A stretch of DNA of 64,000 bases from Pseudobdellovibrionaceae bacterium (lineage in GTDB: Bacteria; Bdellovibrionota; Bdellovibrionia; Bdellovibrionales; Bdellovibrionaceae), in contig CANFQX010000009.1 in the NCBI GenBank assembly GCA_947449255.1, positions 59,582 through 123,581 of the forward strand. The letters are read 5' to 3'. The notes beneath the pieces are model-generated. The model searched no databases, was not told where the DNA came from, and saw only the letters and a program-made list of their open reading frames with translations. The position numbers and the translations under genes are program-made. Shown here piece by piece: positions 52,077 to 60,036 of this stretch (position 1 is its first letter; each line of letters starts with the position of its first letter).

Positions 52077-52342
52077 CCTTAAGCCTCACCTTGAAAAAGC
52101 ATGACCTCAAAAAGTCTTCCCTATGCCATTTTAAAGAGCATATTTTGTACGCAAGTTTTGCCATTTTAAAACATGAATTTGATGCTATATATTGAGGCGC
52201 TTTTAAAGCACCCTAATTTAAAGTACAGCATCTGGCAAAACCTAGGTCGGGAAAACTGTGCAAAATCATTTTGCATTTTGATTTAAGATCATTTAAGAAG
52301 AGTCAAAACTCGACTTAGATCTATTGTCTTCCGGACTTAAGC
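52077..52342 (-). promoter_or_regulatory. ftsQ-ftsA intergenic region with a dyad
   Basis: This 266 bp gap is the widest inside the division cluster. It contains a near-perfect dyad on the minus strand, GGTGCTTTAAAAGCGCC (about 52196-52212), followed closely by an AT-rich TATATA that could be a -10 box. No convincing -35 was found. It may hold an internal promoter driving ftsA-ftsZ, but this is only an inference. Confidence 0.35.
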
Positions 52343-53101
52343 TTAGGGATCCTTACGTAACCTTACAAGGACTTTCTTCGACAGATTGGCGTCTATGACG
52401 CGTGCCTCAAAGTGATGACTCTCGAGATAATCAACAACCTGACTGACTCTGGCTGCTTTAATTGCGATTAAATCTTCGCCAATTTTTACTCGAATTCCAG
52501 TCTTAACCATTGTCATCCAAAAGCCCTCTTTTTCCTCAAAGCCAATTTCGGATATTGTTTTTGAACTAAAGGATCCAACGGAGGGAATCTGATCTATTAT
52601 ACTGACGGCTTTTTTTCGAAGTTCGATTTTTTTCAAAAAAGCTTCACCCTCGAGCAAAGCAACATCCGGCGCCTGCTTTTGATCCACGGGTACAAGAAAA
52701 GTTCCGTCCTTAATAATTGGGATTATTTTTCCATTCTTACTCATAAAAAGAAGCTTAACTTCGTAAGCACTAATTTTAAGAGTCAAAGTCGCCGGCCAAC
52801 TGCGATTTATTTTAGTTGTCTCGATCCAATCAAACTTGGTTAGCTCTTTGGAAATTTTATTAATACTTAAATTCCATAAAGACTGACCCTTATATTTTGA
52901 AAGGGCTTCTTTCAAAATTTCAATATGAGGATCTAAAAATTGGTCTTGTCCGTGAGATGAATTTTCTAGAACAATTTCAATATTTTCGATATTGAAAAAG
53001 CCATTTTCATTTAAATAATAAAAGGTGCCGACAATCGCCGCCGGCAACATTAAAAAACCAAATAGAATTTTAAAAACCAATTTTGCCATCATTTTATTCA
53101 C
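52343..53101 (-). CDS. ftsQ: cell division protein FtsQ
   Basis: The 252-residue protein has a short cytosolic start, one membrane helix (about 9-30, FKILFGFLMLPAAIVGTFYY) and a periplasmic part. The POTRA region includes LWNLSINKISKELTKFDWIE, and INRSWPATLTLKISAYEVKL is the classic FtsQ signature. It links the divisome to FtsL and FtsB and to peptidoglycan synthesis. The start is GTG behind GCGGAG, with ATG alternatives three and four codons later. It is 19 bp after murC. Confidence 0.88.
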   Translation of the reverse strand: MNKMMAKLVFKILFGFLMLPAAIVGTFYYLNENGFFNIENIEIVLENSSHGQDQFLDPHIEILKEALSKYKGQSLWNLSINKISKELTKFDWIETTKINRSWPATLTLKISAYEVKLLFMSKNGKIIPIIKDGTFLVPVDQKQAPDVALLEGEAFLKKIELRKKAVSIIDQIPSVGSFSSKTISEIGFEEKEGFWMTMVKTGIRVKIGEDLIAIKAARVSQVVDYLESHHFEARVIDANLSKKVLVRLRKDP

Positions 53102-53120
53102 TGCTGCAAACTCCGCATCC

Positions 53121-54482
53121 TTAGATTTTGCTTAACACATCCAAGCCAAGCTTCCAGCCGTCGCCAGCCCCAAGAGTGATAAAGACATCACCATCCTTGA
53201 GCAGTGACAATATATTCTGAGAAGCCTTTTCATCGCGAACAAAATATTGCGCATTTTCATGCTTCATCTCCTGAGCTAGCTTTTCGCTGTTCACACCAGG
53301 AATTGGAACTTCACCCGCCGGATAAATATCTGCTAATAAAATTTGATCAGCTTCCATAAATGCCGTTGTAAAATCATGCCAGCAATGTTGAGTTCTCGAA
53401 TAACGGTGCGGTTGAAAAAAGACAACAAGGCGATTTTCTGGGTACTTTTCCCTGAAGGCCTGCAAAACAGCTCGCACTTCCGTTGGGTGATGTCCATAAT
53501 CATCATAGACGCGAATTCCATTTTTCTCGCCTTTAAAATGAAAGCGGCGATCAACACCGACAAATCGTTGCAATCCAGCAGCACAGTCTTGAAATGAAAT
53601 CCCTGCAGCCAAACCAGCACAAATTCCAGCAACAGCATTAAGTGCATTATGTCGACCTGGAACATTGAGCTTAAAAGCACCCACTAAGTGTTTTGTATTT
53701 AAAAGTCGATCACTGCGGTAAAGGGAGTAATTTCCCTGCTCGCCACTCAAAACCAAATCATTTTTTTCGTCAAATCCATAGAACAAAATTTTCTTTGGAA
53801 AGTTCTCAAAAATTTGCCGAACGAGTGGATCATCTCCACAAGCGATCACCTTTCCGTAAAAGGGGACCTTGAGGGCAAAATCATAAAAGGATTTCTGTAG
53901 GTTTTCAAAAGTTTTAAAATGATCTAAGTGATCCGAATCGATATTCGTGATAATGGCGATTTCAGGCGACAATTTATGAAAACTGCCATCCGATTCATCC
54001 GCCTCAGCCACAATCCATTCGCCGGTTCCAAGAAGCGCCGTTGATTTAATCAGCTCAAAGCGACCGCCGACCACGATGGTTGGACTTAAATTCGCCTCTA
54101 AGAAAATTGCCGCAGTCATAGAAGTCGTTGTTGTTTTGCCATGAGTTCCAGCAACCGCAACTCCACGCTTCAAGCGCATGATTTCCGCCAAGGCCTCGGC
54201 CCGAGGAATCAAGGGGATGTGACGAATTCGGGCCTCTGCAATTTCAGGATTTCCATATTGAATTGCACTTGAATAAACAACAACATCAGCGTCCCCGACA
54301 TTTGAGGCCACATGCCCTTTGAAGACTTTGACTCCCATTTCTTTCAATCGCTCAGTATTTGTATTTTCTGAAATATCACTGCCTGTAACTTGAGCACCAA
54401 TGTTATGTAAAAGCTCCGCCAAGCCACACATTCCGATCCCACCTACACCAACAAAATGAAACTTCGCACTTTGTAATTTCAC
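53121..54482 (-). CDS. murC: UDP-N-acetylmuramate--L-alanine ligase
   Basis: This 453-residue Mur ligase adds L-Ala to UDP-MurNAc in the cytosol. Visible motifs are HFVGVGGIGMCGLAELLHN, the ATP loop VAGTHGKTTTTSM, EADESDGSF, NIDSDHLDHF, GRHNALNAVAG and VYDDYGHHPTEVRA. Length is normal. The ATG overlaps the murG stop by four bases. Unlike many dcw clusters, no murB or ddl follows; ftsQ comes next. Confidence 0.96.
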   Translation of the reverse strand: MKLQSAKFHFVGVGGIGMCGLAELLHNIGAQVTGSDISENTNTERLKEMGVKVFKGHVASNVGDADVVVYSSAIQYGNPEIAEARIRHIPLIPRAEALAEIMRLKRGVAVAGTHGKTTTTSMTAAIFLEANLSPTIVVGGRFELIKSTALLGTGEWIVAEADESDGSFHKLSPEIAIITNIDSDHLDHFKTFENLQKSFYDFALKVPFYGKVIACGDDPLVRQIFENFPKKILFYGFDEKNDLVLSGEQGNYSLYRSDRLLNTKHLVGAFKLNVPGRHNALNAVAGICAGLAAGISFQDCAAGLQRFVGVDRRFHFKGEKNGIRVYDDYGHHPTEVRAVLQAFREKYPENRLVVFFQPHRYSRTQHCWHDFTTAFMEADQILLADIYPAGEVPIPGVNSEKLAQEMKHENAQYFVRDEKASQNILSLLKDGDVFITLGAGDGWKLGLDVLSKI

Positions 54483-55549
54483 TGTAAGATTTCCTTTGCG
54501 ATTTTTATCGCTGCTTGTGGAACATAAAGACTCTTTATATTCTGAACCATTTCATCTCGCAATGCTTTATCTTGCCTTAAAGATTGTACTTCTGAAATCA
54601 ACCTTTCAGGAGTTAAATCTTTCTGTAAAATCATGCGACCTGCGTTTCTAACAACCAGGGTCTCTGCATTTTTTTGCTGGTGATCATCAGCCGCTGGCAA
54701 GGGAACGATAATAGGAATGATTCCGAATGCTGCGGCCTCTGCAATGGAGCTAGCCCCACCTCGACTTAAAATAATATCAGCCCATTTATAATACTTCGGC
54801 ATATCAAATATAAATTCGTGTAAATCAACCGGACAGCTGGCCCCCTGATATTTTTCAGAGACAGATTGAAAGTCGGCAGATCCCAATTGATGAACGACGG
54901 CTAAGTCACTCAGCCATTCACCACCTTGTTTAATGGCTTCACTTAGGCAGATATTAAGAACACGAGACCCCTGACTTCCGCCAAAGGCCAAAAGGTGAAA
55001 TTTGTCATCTTTATGACTCTCATGGATTGCATCTTCGATTTCTTGTCGCACAGGCATTCCTGCTTGGATGACCACGGAATTTTTTAAATACTTTTTTGCG
55101 TCCTCAAAAACCACAAAACACTTATCAACAAAGCGGGCAAGCAACCTGTTCGCCATTCCAGGCATGGCATTGGGCTCCCAAATAGCAGTCTTAAACCCTG
55201 CTAAACTTGCCGCAAGAACAAATGGCCCTGAAGCATACCCCCCGACGCCGATGACATAGTCTGGCTTCAAGTGAAGCAATAAACTTAAGGATTGAACGAG
55301 CCCGTAAGGAATCTTCAATAATGTTTTAATTTTTTGCAATGGGCTTTTTACATTCAATTTACCCGAGGCTATAAAATGCAGAGGAAATCCTTCACGGGGC
55401 AAGATTTTTCCTTCCAAACCTGAAGCTGTCCCCACGAAATGAATTTCAGCGTTGGGTTCGAGCTTTTGAATAGCCCTAGCAATGGCAATTCCTGGGTAAA
55501 TATGACCCCCGGTCCCACCGCCAGAAATCACTATCATTCTTTTTTTCAT
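54479..55549 (-). CDS. murG: UDP-N-acetylglucosamine--MurNAc-pentapeptide-lipid transferase
   Basis: MurG adds GlcNAc to lipid I, making lipid II at the inner face of the membrane. The 356-residue product has the glycine-rich loop VISGGGTGGHIYPGI, GVGGYASGPFV, LLAFGGSQGSRVLN, and the donor-binding ILSRGGASSIAEAAAFGIIP and LPAADDHQQKNAE. It overlaps ftsW and murC by four bases each (ATGA type), indicating translational coupling. Confidence 0.96.
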   Translation of the reverse strand: MKKRMIVISGGGTGGHIYPGIAIARAIQKLEPNAEIHFVGTASGLEGKILPREGFPLHFIASGKLNVKSPLQKIKTLLKIPYGLVQSLSLLLHLKPDYVIGVGGYASGPFVLAASLAGFKTAIWEPNAMPGMANRLLARFVDKCFVVFEDAKKYLKNSVVIQAGMPVRQEIEDAIHESHKDDKFHLLAFGGSQGSRVLNICLSEAIKQGGEWLSDLAVVHQLGSADFQSVSEKYQGASCPVDLHEFIFDMPKYYKWADIILSRGGASSIAEAAAFGIIPIIVPLPAADDHQQKNAETLVVRNAGRMILQKDLTPERLISEVQSLRQDKALRDEMVQNIKSLYVPQAAIKIAKEILQ

Positions 55550-56715
55550 TTTCTATTTACCTTTGAATGTGAATAGGTCTTTGCATACAAGTCGGAATGT
55601 TTACTGAAACGCTGCGAAAAGCGATCCTCTTCTTCAAATGAATTTTCAATGTTTAATATCAGTCCAAACATAAAACTTAAAGATATCAGAGAACTGCCGC
55701 CGTAACTTAAAAAAGGAAGAGTGAGGCCTTTGGTCGGCAATAGGCCCATCACAACCCCTGCATTGATGAAAACACTTAAAGCAAAGGTCAGAATCAACCC
55801 CAGGGTGAGTGCTCTTTTAAAAGGCTCCTCAGCCTTTACGGCAATTTGAATCCCCCTAAAAACCACAAACCCATAAAGTGCAAGAATGGCGACAAAACCA
55901 ACAAATCCCATCTCTTCACCAAAAACAGCCAATGTAAAATCAGTATGGGCCTCTGGCAGAAAAAATAACTTCCCTTGTCCCTGTCCCAAGCCAACACCCG
56001 AAAATCCGCCACTATGAAAACTGAGCATACTTTGAATAACTTGAAAGCCCTTTTGTGCCGGATCAGCCCAAGGATCTAAAAAGGCCAAAACTCGAGCGCG
56101 TCGATAGGGAACTGTCATAACCAAACCATAGAAGGCCGGGATGATGACGGCCATAGCCCCAAATACATATTTCCACTGCAATCCGAAAGCAAAGAGCAGT
56201 GCTAAAAAAACAAGAACGATAATTGCAAAACTACCAAAATCAGGTTGTCTAAGAATTAAATACATCGGCAGGATCGAAAACAAAAAAAGCCAGTGCCATT
56301 TCACCTTAGCTAGAAAATTACTCTGCCTACAAAGCACACTTGCAAACCATATTGAAAAGGAAATTTTTAAGAGCTCACCGGGTTCCACACGTATTCCCAA
56401 AGGCAGCTGAATCCAACGGATGGCCCCGCCCACGCGAACTCCAAATCCAGGAATCAGAGTGGCAACTACACCGACTGTTGCCAGCAGCCATAGAGTCCAA
56501 CCAAATTTCTCGAAATAACGAAAGGGAATATGAACTGTCCCCACCAGAACAGCTAAAGCGAAAACCCCATAAAGGAGCTGTTTTTTAAAAAAGAATAAGC
56601 CATCACCATGTGATTCAATCGCGAAAATAAAACTCGATGAATAGACTTGCACTAGCCCAATACCTAAAAGCGCAATAATAGCTAAAAACAAGCTGCTGGA
56701 TAAATATCTCAACAT
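55546..56715 (-). CDS. ftsW: FtsW, SEDS-family peptidoglycan polymerase
   Basis: The 389-residue protein is polytopic with about ten hydrophobic segments. Family motifs are RVGGAIRWIQLPLGIRVEPG, ILRQPDFGSFAI, GEEMGFVG and the C-terminal LPTKGLTLPFLSYGGSSL. FtsW polymerises lipid II at the septum together with a class B penicillin-binding protein. The long cytosolic tail is basic. It overlaps murG by four bases; 85 bp with a hairpin separate it from the upstream lipoprotein gene. Confidence 0.95.
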   Translation of the reverse strand: MLRYLSSSLFLAIIALLGIGLVQVYSSSFIFAIESHGDGLFFFKKQLLYGVFALAVLVGTVHIPFRYFEKFGWTLWLLATVGVVATLIPGFGVRVGGAIRWIQLPLGIRVEPGELLKISFSIWFASVLCRQSNFLAKVKWHWLFLFSILPMYLILRQPDFGSFAIIVLVFLALLFAFGLQWKYVFGAMAVIIPAFYGLVMTVPYRRARVLAFLDPWADPAQKGFQVIQSMLSFHSGGFSGVGLGQGQGKLFFLPEAHTDFTLAVFGEEMGFVGFVAILALYGFVVFRGIQIAVKAEEPFKRALTLGLILTFALSVFINAGVVMGLLPTKGLTLPFLSYGGSSLISLSFMFGLILNIENSFEEEDRFSQRFSKHSDLYAKTYSHSKVNRK

Positions 56716-56758
56716 AATTTTGACTCCTGACTATTAGCTTAATCAGAAGTCACAGCAT

Positions 56759-56789
56759 CGTCTAGCATTCAGACTGAATAAACTAGACG
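56759..56789. other. stem-loop between the lipoprotein gene and ftsW
   Basis: CGTCTAG and CTAGACG form a seven-pair stem, and inside it ATTCA/TGAAT forms a second five-pair stem around GAC. No T-run follows on either strand, so it is more likely an RNA processing or stability element than a terminator. Confidence 0.5.
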
Positions 56790-56800
56790 TCACCAAATTC

Positions 56801-57187
56801 TTATTTATCTTTGGTTTTTGAACCAGAATCTAAACCCAGTTCTGCATCAGACTTGCTTGCTCCAGAAACTGCGGGTGATTTGTCTTTTTTAAATGACATC
56901 TTTGGCTCAGAAGCAGGATTTGAGCAGCAATACATCATGCCATTTTGATCTGAAGAATTTCTATAACTCGCTATTGAAAAATGACTCGTAGAATCACAAC
57001 GCTTAGCCATTTGCATGTTCAATTCAACATCCACATCAGGATGCTTGTCCCCATTGATAAACTCACAATAGAGTCCGGCTGCTGATGCCAATTTATCACG
57101 CTGTTCCTGCCTTGCCTTGAAAGTCCCTGAAGCACAAGCTGACAAAAGAAACAATGAAGACAATCCAACGGTAAGTAAACGAAACAC
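56801..57187 (-). CDS. small lipoprotein inside the division cluster
   Basis: The 128-residue product has a GTG start behind AGGAGG and a clear lipobox (FLLSAC, Cys18). The mature part has further cysteines (GLYCEFING, AKRCDS and a vicinal pair in MMYCCSNP) and a charged, disordered-looking tail (KSDAELGLDSGSKTKDK). No family was recognised. It lies between murD and ftsW in the same direction, with a stem-loop on each side, a place where most bacteria have no extra gene. A role in division or cell-wall growth is suggested by position only. Confidence 0.8.
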   Translation of the reverse strand: MFRLLTVGLSSLFLLSACASGTFKARQEQRDKLASAAGLYCEFINGDKHPDVDVELNMQMAKRCDSTSHFSIASYRNSSDQNGMMYCCSNPASEPKMSFKKDKSPAVSGASKSDAELGLDSGSKTKDK

Positions 57188-57220
57188 AAAGCCCTCCTGG
57201 CTGATTATTTATTCTTTATT

Positions 57221-57250
57221 AAGCACTCCCGATCCTTGGAAGTGCTTTTT
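57221..57250 (+). terminator. terminator-like hairpin, T-run facing against the operon
   Basis: A ten-pair stem AAGCACTCCC/GGAAGTGCTT (one G-U pair) with a seven-nt loop is followed by TTTTT on the plus strand. All neighbouring genes read on the minus strand, where the hairpin lies just past the murD stop and lacks a T-run. It could end antisense transcripts, or mark an mRNA cleavage or stabilisation point. Confidence 0.55.
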
Positions 57251-57261
57251 AACAAATTAAT

Positions 57262-58650
57262 TTAGCGAAACTTTTTAACTATTTCTTTAAAATAATCACC
57301 GCGTTCTTCAAAACTGTCAAACATATCAAAGCTTGAGCATCCTGGAGAAAGCAAAACTATATCCCCGATCCTAGACTTTTGGTAGGCGATGAGAACTGCC
57401 TCTTCAAAAGTCCCAATCAAAAAAGTCTCTGAGAAGTCGCCAAGATCACGATTGATTCTCTCTTTTGCCTCGCCAACCAAGATTAACGTTTTCACTTTTC
57501 TTTTTACAGCAGTTCTCAAGGGTTCATAATTCAGGTTGGTGTCCTTACCGCCCGCAATCAGAATCACATTTTCCTCAAAAGTATCTAGTGCGCGCAAGAC
57601 AGCATGCACATTTGTTGCCTTAGAATCATTGTAAAAAAAGACTCCGCCCACTTTACGAACGTACTCGATTCTGTGAGGCAAAGAAGTGAAATTTTCGATA
57701 ACTCTTTGTACGGCTTCGCGATTTGCACCATGCTCACGAGAGGCCAAAATAGCAGCCATTATATTCTCAACTGAATGTTTACCTCTCATTTTAATATTTT
57801 TAATAGAGAAGGTTTCAATTTCTGGCCCCGTTCGAACCCGAATCTCGTCGCCAATATTGATCGCACCACCAATATTCATGATTTGAGGCTCTAAAGCCGG
57901 TTTTCGTGAAAAGTAAAAAATGCGTCCGCGTTGAACTGCTGGATCACGAGCCAACTCAACCACGGCATTGTCATCAGCATTCAAAATGCTGGTTGTTGCT
58001 TGGTTGGTGTTTCTGAAAATACGGCGTTTTGCATTGACGTATTCTTCCATTGAACGATATCGATCCAAGTGATTTTCTGCCAAATTTGTAAAGACAATAT
58101 TCCCTGGATTAAAACTATCACAATGCTCGAGCATGAAACTTGAAACTTCAGCAATCACGACTTGAGCTTTTTCTTCAGAACGAAGATATTCGACCATCGG
58201 CTTTTCCATAGCGCCGCCAACCCAAGTTTTTACTCCGGATTCCCTCAGAATCGCTTCGGTCAGACGCGCTACTGTTGTTTTTCCATTTGTTCCAGCTAAG
58301 CCAATGATAGCCTCTTTAATAAATCCTGTGGAAAATTCAAACTCACCGGTGATTTTAATTCCTTGCGATCTTGCATATTCAAAAATCTTCAGGGTTGAAG
58401 GCACTCCTGGAGAAAGCACGACAAGATCTTGAGCAATAAAAGTTTTAGGGCTATGACCACCCAATTCAAACTTAATTGGCAAATCACCCAAATGCTCAAG
58501 TTGTGCTGACAACTCTGGCTTAGATTTATGATCTGTCACAGTCACTTGAGCTCCATGACTGACTAAGAATTGCGCCAAAGACACGCCCGTCTTACCTAGG
58601 CCAACTACCAAAATTCTTTTGTCTTTTAATTCACTAAATTCTTTATACAT
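57262..58650 (-). CDS. murD: UDP-N-acetylmuramoyl-L-alanine--D-glutamate ligase
   Basis: The 462-residue Mur ligase adds D-Glu to UDP-MurNAc-L-Ala. Motifs seen are ILVVGLGKTGVSLAQFL at the N-terminal Rossmann domain, the ATP loop LAGTNGKTTVARL, VIAEVSSFMLEH, TNLAENHLDRY, GKHSVENIMAA, LPHRIEYVRKVGGVFFYNDS and ILIAGGKDTNLNYE. Length is normal. The ATG is preceded by AAGGTAGGA, and the gene starts four bases after the mraY stop. Confidence 0.96.
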   Translation of the reverse strand: MYKEFSELKDKRILVVGLGKTGVSLAQFLVSHGAQVTVTDHKSKPELSAQLEHLGDLPIKFELGGHSPKTFIAQDLVVLSPGVPSTLKIFEYARSQGIKITGEFEFSTGFIKEAIIGLAGTNGKTTVARLTEAILRESGVKTWVGGAMEKPMVEYLRSEEKAQVVIAEVSSFMLEHCDSFNPGNIVFTNLAENHLDRYRSMEEYVNAKRRIFRNTNQATTSILNADDNAVVELARDPAVQRGRIFYFSRKPALEPQIMNIGGAINIGDEIRVRTGPEIETFSIKNIKMRGKHSVENIMAAILASREHGANREAVQRVIENFTSLPHRIEYVRKVGGVFFYNDSKATNVHAVLRALDTFEENVILIAGGKDTNLNYEPLRTAVKRKVKTLILVGEAKERINRDLGDFSETFLIGTFEEAVLIAYQKSRIGDIVLLSPGCSSFDMFDSFEERGDYFKEIVKKFR

Positions 58651-58654
58651 GTTC

Positions 58655-59731
58655 CTACCTTAATTTGAGAGTTGCCAAACTTAAAACTGCTAATAAAATT
58701 GATATAATCCAAAATCGAACAATAATTTTTGTTTCTGTTAAACCAGCCAATTCAAAATGATGATGAATAGGTGCCATTTTAAAAATGCGCTTCCCAGTCA
58801 ATTTGAATGAAATAACTTGAGTGATCACGGACAGAGCTTCGACGACAAACACTCCACCCAATAAAACCATCAAAAGTTCATTTTGAGTGATGACGGCCAT
58901 CGCACCTAAAAATCCACCCAGCGACAGAGAACCCACATCACCCATGAAGACTTGCGCTGGGTAGGTGTTGAACCACAGAAAACCCATCCCTGCGGCAACG
59001 ATTGTACCGGCAACGGGAGCTAACTCTCCGGCACCAACAACATGATGAATTTGTAAATAGGTAGCAATCGAATAGTGCCCGCAAATATAGGCAAACAATC
59101 CCAAAGTCGCTGCAGAAATCATCACTGGAACAATTGCCAAACCATCCAAGCCATCCGTCAAATTAACGGCATTAGCTGTCCCGACAATGACCAGTGAAGC
59201 AAACAGAATATAAACCTGCCCCAACTCAAAAGATAAAGACTTCACAAAGGGAACAGTCACCGAAGTGCTGAGATGATGAAAATGAACAAGATAAGCTATC
59301 ACTGCGGCACTGATTAAGAATTCACCGGCCAACCGAATCCGACCTGACAAGCCTTTGGAATTCTTTTTGCTGACCTTCAACCAATCATCGGTGTACCCGA
59401 TCATTCCAAAACCCCAGGTCACAAGCAGAACAGCCCAGACCAGAGGATTCATCATATCCGCCCAAAGCAAACAAGGGATCAGCGTTGAAAGTAAAATCAG
59501 TCCACCACCCATTGTGGGCGTTCCCGCTTTTTTCTTGTGCGATTGTGGCCCATCTTCGCGAATCGATTGCCCGAAATGCTTTAACTGAAGACGACGAATA
59601 AAATAAGGTCCCCACATCCAACAAAGCAAAAAAGAAGTAAAAAAGGCAATGAATGTTCTGACCGTAATATATCGAAAAACATTCAAAGGTGAAAACTGGT
59701 CAGCCATTGAATAGAGCCACTGATAAAGCAT
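58655..59731 (-). CDS. mraY: phospho-N-acetylmuramoyl-pentapeptide transferase
   Basis: The ATG at 59731 is preferred over the frame's first ATG at 59755, because AAAGGA then lies at the right distance and the length (358 residues) matches E. coli MraY. MraY makes lipid I at the inner membrane. Motifs are [36 protein letters not shown], the catalytic [25 protein letters not shown] and [10 protein letters not shown]. It is the first gene of the minus-strand division cluster; murE and murF are not upstream. Confidence 0.95.
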   Translation of the reverse strand: MLYQWLYSMADQFSPLNVFRYITVRTFIAFFTSFLLCWMWGPYFIRRLQLKHFGQSIREDGPQSHKKKAGTPTMGGGLILLSTLIPCLLWADMMNPLVWAVLLVTWGFGMIGYTDDWLKVSKKNSKGLSGRIRLAGEFLISAAVIAYLVHFHHLSTSVTVPFVKSLSFELGQVYILFASLVIVGTANAVNLTDGLDGLAIVPVMISAATLGLFAYICGHYSIATYLQIHHVVGAGELAPVAGTIVAAGMGFLWFNTYPAQVFMGDVGSLSLGGFLGAMAVITQNELLMVLLGGVFVVEALSVITQVISFKLTGKRIFKMAPIHHHFELAGLTETKIIVRFWIISILLAVLSLATLKLR

Positions 59732-60036
59732 GATGCTGGTGTCCTTTACATTCAAATTTGCAGTTAGAAACTTGTCTAAAAATAGCTTGAAGATAAAGGA
59801 TTTAACACAAACCGGTCTTAGAAAGCAATATATACTTTATAAGTCATTGATATTTAAGGCTTTTATAGTCTTTTTGATTCATAAGAAATACTGCAAACCT
59901 GATGAAAACAGCCTAACACATTGAAAGCGAAAACCCCGCCCTTGTTTTATCTCAAGGCCAAGAATTTCAGTGACGGCGACTCATGTTCGTGGGCTAAATT
60001 AAAGGTCTCATTCAAAAATACTCAAAAGGCATCACT
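59732..60036. promoter_or_regulatory. divergent promoter region of mraY and the ABC exporter
   Basis: On the minus strand TTGCTT (about 59823-59828) and TTAAAT (about 59800-59805) are 17 bp apart, giving a leader of about 60 nt before mraY. This is a plausible but not strong promoter. The rest of these 305 bp is AT-rich, and no open frame or clear operator was seen. Confidence 0.4.
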
